NCBI GenBank assembly: GCA_026015225.1
Contig: JAOZGV010000013.1
Span: forward strand, 1-10,328
Direction: 5' to 3'
DNA: 10,328 nucleotides
Source: Candidatus Bathyarchaeota archaeon
Lineage (GTDB): Archaea > Thermoproteota > Bathyarchaeia > 40CM-2-53-6 > RBG-13-38-9
The notes beneath the pieces are model-generated. The model was not told the DNA's origin, did not search any database, and was given only the letters and a program-made list of their open reading frames with translations. The translations under genes and the position numbers were made by a program. Below, piece by piece: positions 6,725 through 10,328 of this stretch; the stretch's first letter is position 1, and every line of letters starts with the position of its first letter.

Positions 6725-6754
6725 GGAATGATTGGATTTTCATCATTCTTGAAA
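6725..6754 (+). other. tRNA intron 1, in the D-stem (between positions 23 and 24)
   Basis: This 30-nt insertion lies in the 3' strand of the D-stem. It forms a full archaeal bulge-helix-bulge: central helix TCAA (6719-6722) with TTGA (6749-6752), three-base bulges AGG (6723-6725) and AAG (6753-6755), and intron helix GAATGAT (6726-6732) with ATCATTC (6742-6748). Cutting after the second bulge base on each side joins AAAG to GCGCAGG and restores GGC opposite GCC. This is a non-canonical position that needs a broad-specificity splicing endonuclease. Confidence 0.9.
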
Positions 6755-6768
6755 GCGCAGGACTGAGG

Positions 6769-6821
6769 TTGGGTTGTTTAGAAATAAACCAAATATAAAA
6801 TAGTTGGTTTATACATCAGAA
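6769..6821 (+). other. tRNA intron 2, canonical position 37/38
   Basis: This 53-nt insertion follows G37. Central helix CTGA (6763-6766) pairs with TCAG (6816-6819), with bulges GGT (6767-6769) and AAC (6820-6822). The intron helix beside it is weak, but ATAAACC (6784-6790) pairs with GGTTTAT (6806-6812) inside. No ORF fits in it. Confidence 0.9.
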
Positions 6822-6991
6822 CTCCTGTCCCGCAGGGGTTCGTGGGTTCGAATCCCACTCCCCGCACCATCACTAAAAAATTGACTAAATAAAATCTTAT
6901 AATGAGATTCTCTAACAAATGTCCTGACATATTTTACAATATTCTGTTTATATTTCATTGAATTTTGGTGTGCAGGGAAATTTTGTCAATA

Positions 6992-7393
6992 TTACTGATA
7001 AGCACCATATTCTGGGGGGTATTTAGGATTTGTAGGATTTATCAAATTCTGATTATATTGATAATTTCCATAAGGCCTTCGTGAATAATTTGGATAATAT
7101 GAGTACTGACTAGAAGAAGGATAAGACAATGTATTTTGAGTGGATTGAGGTATTGGACCATAATAATACTTGGGTTTAGTTTTGAATTGTCGATAAATAC
7201 CTATTATAAGAAAAATAATGCCAGCTGTGAGAAATGTTATGAGAAAAATTAGACCAAGTATCATGTTACTCATCATTAGAAAAAAATAGAAGAAAAAAAA
7301 TAATCCTACTAATAGTGAGCATGCCCCAACAATTACAGAAATAATCTTTATTTTATCTGTGCCGTATGGTTGGAGAAGATAGGTTTGACTCAA
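6992..7393 (-). CDS. Two-helix membrane protein with Tyr/Pro-rich tail
   Basis: This 133-residue protein has a short polar N-terminus, two strongly hydrophobic segments (about 17-41, Phe-rich, and 44-67), then a basic stop (YRQFKTKPK). A tail of about 60 residues is made mostly of Tyr, Pro, Asn, Ser and Gln, with about fifteen tyrosines and repeated short Tyr-Pro/Tyr-Asn units. By the positive-inside rule the tail would be cytoplasmic. Such tails are low-complexity and likely disordered. No family is recognised. The start is TTG at 7393, supported by SD GAGGT on the minus strand (7401-7405) at 7 nt spacing. It is the last gene of the minus-strand group and converges with tRNA-Leu. A role in protein contacts or membrane organisation would be a guess. 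Confidence 0.7.
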   Translation of the reverse strand: MSQTYLLQPYGTDKIKIISVIVGACSLLVGLFFFFYFFLMMSNMILGLIFLITFLTAGIIFLIIGIYRQFKTKPKYYYGPIPQSTQNTLSYPSSSQYSYYPNYSRRPYGNYQYNQNLINPTNPKYPPEYGAYQ

Positions 7394-7400
7394 TCTAATT

Positions 7401-7405
7401 ACCTC
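7401..7405 (-). promoter_or_regulatory. SD deciding a TTG start
   Basis: GAGGT on the minus strand lies 7 nt before the TTG at 7393. It matches the GAGGT used before the TTG of argH. Confidence 0.6.
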
Positions 7406-7452
7406 TTTTTCTTTAAATTAAATATATCCACAATTCTATCTTATTCAACTTA

Positions 7453-7476
7453 AGCAATTTTGCAATTTTTTTGCAA
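7453..7476. repeat. Phased TTGCAA/GCAATT motifs
   Basis: GCAATT occurs at 7454, 7462 and 7473. The last two copies lie in TTGCAA palindromes 11 bp apart (7460-7465 and 7471-7476), and another TTGCAA is at 7538-7543. They lie upstream of the Tyr-rich protein gene and may be binding sites, though simple AT-rich chance is possible. Confidence 0.25.
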
Positions 7477-7580
7477 TATAAAAACAAAATAAATTCTGAA
7501 TTGTACACTTTTAATAGTATAAGATTGGGACAATATTTTGCAAAGGCATCAAAATTAGAGCGGTCTAAAAGTGCGCGCGC

Positions 7581-7598
7581 TAAAAAAATGAAAAATTT
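7581..7598 (-). terminator. T-rich terminator of the surface protein gene
   Basis: On the minus strand two T-runs of five and seven bases follow about 30 bp after the stop at 7629. They are followed by an odd GC-only block, GCGCGCGCAC (7571-7580 on the plus strand). A U-tract of this kind fits archaeal termination. Confidence 0.4.
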
Positions 7599-7628
7599 CC
7601 AGATATTATGAAGCGAATTTTATCTTAT

Positions 7629-8615
7629 TCACAATTTTTTGTTTCTCTTGATTTTATAAATTAGTATCGATGAAATTATCACAACGAATGCCATTCCCAT
7701 TAAGAGATTGTTATTTAGAAGTATTTGATGATCTGACGACTTTTCTTTTGGAGTGTCTTCAGGAGATATATTTGAGGTACGTTCAGGCGGATCCATTGTT
7801 GTCGAAGTTCTGGGAGGGGTTTTTTCTATTTTTGATGTGGGAGTTGGAGTCGGTGAAAAAGTTGTTGTCAAGTTTAAGTCAGATTCAGTGCTCCCATAAG
7901 AAGTTGTTAACGTAAGATTGGCCCAAGTAATAGGAATTAAATTGTGCGCAGTCCCAGGCATCTTCAAATACCTTTTGTTGAGATCTCTTTCACCCTTATT
8001 TTCAGCATATAAACTAAAACCAATTTCAGTTTTATTTTTAAATAATTGTCTTGGGATTGCAAACTCATAAATTAAATGTGGCAAGTTTGAATAAGGGTCA
8101 TTATTCGAATCATTTGAAGTTGCAGCTTGAACTGCAGGGTTATTTTCCTTTAATAGAACCCATTCACTTCCATTTCCTTTACTATTAATTTGATTTACAG
8201 AACCTTTATTCCATATTAAATCCATCATATAATCATCAAACAAAGGAGCAATTCCAGATTTACCAACACAACTTCCATTAATTTGACAGCCCGTTAAATT
8301 TCCCCATCCTTTATCGTTTTCTGTATCAAATCTTAATCTTCCCATATCCTTGTCATCTATAGTTCTATCTGAAACAAAATCTATCATAACATAAAGGAAT
8401 TCTTCATCATCTTTTATTAAGAAATATCCCAAAACGTTCTTTCCACGTTCATATGAAAATTCAGAAGCATCACTCCATTCATTTTTTGCTGTCCATTTAC
8501 CATCAATTATTATTTTATTCATACAAGGCGAGCTTAAAAATGAAGAAGTTGCTATGCTTGATTCGATAAACAGCATAGAGCATAAAATCAATGGAATAAA
8601 TAAGGTTTTTCTCAT
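7629..8615 (-). CDS. Surface-anchored protein with CBM9-like domain
   Basis: A 328-residue exported protein (from the ATG at 8615; a TTG at 8630 is possible). Residues 1-22 form a signal peptide (basic MRK, hydrophobic core, likely cut near SSIA-TSS). IDGKWTAKNEWSDA (37-50), followed by a segment with LYVMIDFVSD, matches the start of the CBM9/DOMON-like beta-sandwich, found in carbohydrate- and heme-binding extracellular domains. That domain runs to about residue 235. A Thr/Pro/Ser-rich stalk (about 240-290) then leads to a C-terminal helix (about 299-320) and a basic KIKRNKKL tail, so it sits outside on a stalk with a single anchor. There are many N-x-S/T glycosylation sites and three Cys (31, and a pair near 109-114). 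The ligand is unknown. It lies downstream of moaE on the same strand, with no evident functional link. Confidence 0.75.
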   Translation of the reverse strand: MRKTLFIPLILCSMLFIESSIATSSFLSSPCMNKIIIDGKWTAKNEWSDASEFSYERGKNVLGYFLIKDDEEFLYVMIDFVSDRTIDDKDMGRLRFDTENDKGWGNLTGCQINGSCVGKSGIAPLFDDYMMDLIWNKGSVNQINSKGNGSEWVLLKENNPAVQAATSNDSNNDPYSNLPHLIYEFAIPRQLFKNKTEIGFSLYAENKGERDLNKRYLKMPGTAHNLIPITWANLTLTTSYGSTESDLNLTTTFSPTPTPTSKIEKTPPRTSTTMDPPERTSNISPEDTPKEKSSDHQILLNNNLLMGMAFVVIISSILIYKIKRNKKL

Positions 8616-8717
8616 AGTGATCTTTTTCAAAATAATTCATTTCCTTAACTGCGTATGAAATCTTTAATGATTTACGATTAAATGTTAATATCAATATTTT
8701 ATTTTTATTTTGAGATT

Positions 8718-9155
8718 TTAATTAGAGCCGTATTCTACCCAATAAGATTCTCCTGTAACCACCTCTTCTTTTTTCCATATAGTCGCTTCTCTTTTCGCTC
8801 TTTCCACAGCTTCTACTAATGCTGGGAAAATATCTTTTCTTGATTTCCCAGATACGATAACTACAAATATCAAGTCACTAATTTTTAATTTGCCAACCAC
8901 ATGATGTATTGCTACATCAATTATTCCCGGTCTTTTCCGGATTTCTTCAGATATCTCCGAAAAGATTTCTTTAGCTTTTTCTTCATATGCCTCCAATTCT
9001 AATCCTTTTACCTCTTTATTTTTAACGAATTTTTTAACAAATCCAAAAAAACAACCTATACCGCCTACCTCATCGAATCTTTCATTACCCTTGATGAATT
9101 CAAGTATTGATTGAATTGATAATTGACCTTCTGGATGAATTCCAACTCTTTTCAA
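8718..9155 (-). CDS. moaE: Molybdopterin synthase large (MoaE) subunit
   Basis: With thiocarboxylated MoaD it inserts the dithiolene sulfurs into cyclic pyranopterin monophosphate, giving molybdopterin for Mo/W enzymes. No MoaD is in this window. The 145-residue protein shows GCFFGFVK (34-41), LELEAYEEKA (52-61), IHHVVGKLKI (83-92), SGKSRKDIF (102-110, where many MoaE have S-x-H-R) and AKREATIWKKE (120-130). K121 and K128 align with the active-site lysines K119 and K126 of the E. coli enzyme, at the same spacing of seven. Start: TTG at 9155 with SD GGGTG (minus strand, 9163-9167) at 7 nt, which gives MKRVGIHPEGQ. A TTG at 9173 adds six residues and has no SD. Confidence 0.92.
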   Translation of the reverse strand: MKRVGIHPEGQLSIQSILEFIKGNERFDEVGGIGCFFGFVKKFVKNKEVKGLELEAYEEKAKEIFSEISEEIRKRPGIIDVAIHHVVGKLKISDLIFVVIVSGKSRKDIFPALVEAVERAKREATIWKKEEVVTGESYWVEYGSN

Positions 9156-9162
9156 TGAATGA

Positions 9163-9167
9163 CACCC
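9163..9167 (-). promoter_or_regulatory. SD deciding the moaE start
   Basis: GGGTG on the minus strand lies 7 nt before the TTG at 9155, favouring it over the upstream in-frame TTG at 9173. Confidence 0.5.
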
Positions 9168-9185
9168 ATTCAACTATTTTGGTTT

Positions 9186-9199
9186 ATACTATTTATAGT
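9186..9199 (-). promoter_or_regulatory. Palindromic TATA region of moaE
   Basis: TACTAT-TT-ATAGTA is a perfect inverted repeat. On the minus strand it contains TATAAATAG, about 26 bp before the SD of moaE. It could be the moaE promoter, and the symmetry may also serve a repressor. Confidence 0.35.
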
Positions 9200-9286
9200 A
9201 ATGATTTAACATTCATTCTTAGTTATTTAGAAATATTTGTTAAATTAATCCATTTTTCTAATTCACTCCATATAAATTCAATCGAT

Positions 9287-9296
9287 AATATAAATA
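9287..9296 (+). promoter_or_regulatory. TATA-box candidate for the NSUN-family gene
   Basis: TAATATAAAT is centred about 42 bp before the ATG at 9333, which would give a leader of about 16 nt. Another AT-rich option lies at 9270-9279. No SD is seen before the ATG. Confidence 0.35.
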
Positions 9297-9332
9297 GAAT
9301 CTTATACCAAACGAAGGTTGTTCGAATAGAAT

Positions 9333-10328
9333 ATGGAAAAATCTGTTAAATTGAAAGAGAAATTCAAATTTTCTCATGGAATTATCGAGTGTTTAAAAAG
9401 TGTTTATAAACAAGATTTAGAAACTGTCCTTGATTCTATGAAGGTCCCAAGCCCAAAATATTATTTCAGAATTAATACTCTAAAAGAGTCTCGAAATGAG
9501 ATAATAAGAAGTATTCGAAAAAATGGTATGGAGGCATTAGAGGAACCAAAAATCGAAGAGTGCCTTTATTTCCTGGTAAAAGGCCCATTTGAAGTAGATT
9601 TTCCAAGTAATAAGATAAAAGTAGATAAATTTACTTCAGAGTCTGCAATGATAGGTGCCGATGTATATGCTCCAGGCATCATTAAATGTTCAGGTATTAG
9701 ATTGGGTAATAAAGTGAGGATAGCCGATCCTTACGATCAACCTGTAGCCACTGGAATAGCACGAATGGGAGAGAACGAGATCCTCAGTCTGAGGAGGGGG
9801 CTTGCCATTGAAAACACTTCTTCTATTTACCGAGTCCCTAAATTAAGGGAATCAAAGCATTTCAAAGAAGGCCTAATATACATGCAATCTCTTCCATCAA
9901 TATTAACTTCTAAAATTCTAGATCCAAATCCTGATGACACAATTATTGACCTTACATGTTCTCCTGGTGGAAAACTTTCTCATATAAGCCAATTGATGGA
10001 AAATAATGGGAAGATAATAGCAGTTGATAGAAATGAAAGAAAGATCTCCATAACCCGGGATACAATAAATAGGCTCGGTTGCAACAACATTGAATTATTA
10101 ATTCATGACAGCCGATATTTTCATTTGGATTTTCCAAAAATTAAAGCAGATAAATGTATTGTAGATCCCCCCTGCAGTGCACTAGGCATTACTCCAAAAC
10201 TTTATGATTTCTCACCTAAGGATAAAATTCTAGCACTGGCTAAATATCAAAAACAATTCTTAAGAGCAGCATCTAAAACTGTGAAAAAAGGTGGTTCAAT
10301 AGTATATAGTGTATGTACAGTCACATTG
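9333..10328 (+). CDS. NSUN6-like RNA m5C methyltransferase, 3' end cut off
   Basis: This SAM-dependent enzyme methylates carbon 5 of a cytosine in RNA. 332 codons are visible and the gene runs off the window. The order is an N-terminal helical part (1-90), a PUA RNA-binding domain (about 94-170, with PGIIKCSGIRLGNKVRIADP and GIARMG), then the Rossmann methyltransferase domain. Motifs: CSPGGK (209-214, SAM motif I), DRN (232-234, SAM ribose contact), DPPCSALG (278-285, release Cys 281) and YSVCTVT with catalytic Cys 328. Both cysteines of the family are present. The PUA-before-MTase layout is that of NSUN6 and its archaeal relatives, known to methylate C72 of tRNA acceptor stems. That target is inferred here. 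The ATG at 9333 has no SD. It is divergent from moaE. Confidence 0.9.
   Translation, partial: MEKSVKLKEKFKFSHGIIECLKSVYKQDLETVLDSMKVPSPKYYFRINTLKESRNEIIRSIRKNGMEALEEPKIEECLYFLVKGPFEVDFPSNKIKVDKFTSESAMIGADVYAPGIIKCSGIRLGNKVRIADPYDQPVATGIARMGENEILSLRRGLAIENTSSIYRVPKLRESKHFKEGLIYMQSLPSILTSKILDPNPDDTIIDLTCSPGGKLSHISQLMENNGKIIAVDRNERKISITRDTINRLGCNNIELLIHDSRYFHLDFPKIKADKCIVDPPCSALGITPKLYDFSPKDKILALAKYQKQFLRAASKTVKKGGSIVYSVCTVTL

Larger units (their letters stand above)
6699..6869 (+). tRNA. tRNA-Leu (anticodon GAG) with two introns
   Basis: The acceptor GCGGGGG (6699-6705) pairs with TCCCCGC (6859-6865), with one G-U pair. The discriminator is A6866 and CCA is encoded (6867-6869). The T-arm is GTGGG/CCCAC around TTCGAAT. 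The class II variable arm is CCC-GCA-GGG (6829-6837). The anticodon stem CAGGA (6758-6762) pairs with TCCTG (6823-6827). The loop after splicing is CTGAGGC, giving anticodon GAG (6765-6767), which reads CUU/CUC. Together with discriminator A and the long variable arm this makes leucine firm. Removing 6725-6754 and 6769-6821 leaves an 88-nt tRNA with a restored D-stem (GCC/GGC). An upstream TATA box supports independent transcription. Confidence 0.95.

Noticed and set aside
6769..6821. Homing endonuclease or other coding content in the tRNA intron
   Set aside because: At 53 nt the intron is far too short.
7571..7580. GC-only alternating block (GTGCGCGCGC) that could form Z-DNA
   Set aside because: It is only 10 bp long and, apart from lying by a likely terminator, has nothing that supports a function.
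7670..7915. Plus-strand open frame opposite the surface protein gene
   Set aside because: It overlaps the Thr/Pro-rich stalk and anchor of a well-supported minus-strand gene and shows no recognisable features of its own.

Overview
The window comes from an archaeon with an AT-rich genome. The evidence is a GHMP-type pantoate kinase (the archaeal route to coenzyme A), an NSUN6-like RNA methyltransferase with a PUA domain, TATA-box promoters, and a tRNA-Leu gene interrupted by two introns with bulge-helix-bulge (BHB) splice motifs. A tRNA intron outside the anticodon loop points towards the Thermoproteota/TACK side (for example Bathyarchaeia or Nitrososphaeria relatives), but this lineage call is an inference. 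No hallmark of a virus, plasmid or transposon was found, although a tRNA-like remnant sits near the left edge.

Left part (1-1000): a run of minus-strand material. It holds two small membrane-protein genes (724-999 and 389-586), a tRNA-like element with a T-arm and a long GNRA-capped hairpin between them (634-700), and what looks like a decayed small gene (97-383). The region from 1000 to 1464 has no gene but carries unusual structure: five degenerate 10-bp tandem units, a G-rich stretch, a strong TATA-like block and a cluster of TTCCAC-containing inverted repeats, all upstream of argH.

Centre (1465-6869, plus strand): argH and argG form a two-gene operon for the last two steps of arginine synthesis, each with a TTG start and a Shine-Dalgarno (SD) sequence. 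Next come an unrecognised 178-residue protein, an ECF-type vitamin transporter S component, pantoate kinase, and the two-intron tRNA-Leu(GAG). The S component and the kinase lie 58 bp apart, which suggests but does not prove a pantothenate/CoA link.

Right part (6992-9155, minus strand): a Tyr/Pro-rich two-helix membrane protein, a signal-peptide-bearing surface protein with a CBM9-like domain and a C-terminal anchor, and moaE for molybdopterin synthase. A divergent intergenic region then leads into the plus-strand NSUN-family RNA m5C methyltransferase, which runs off the right edge at 10328.

The most unusual items are the D-arm tRNA intron, the tRNA-like element at 634-700, and the helically phased decamer array upstream of argHG.
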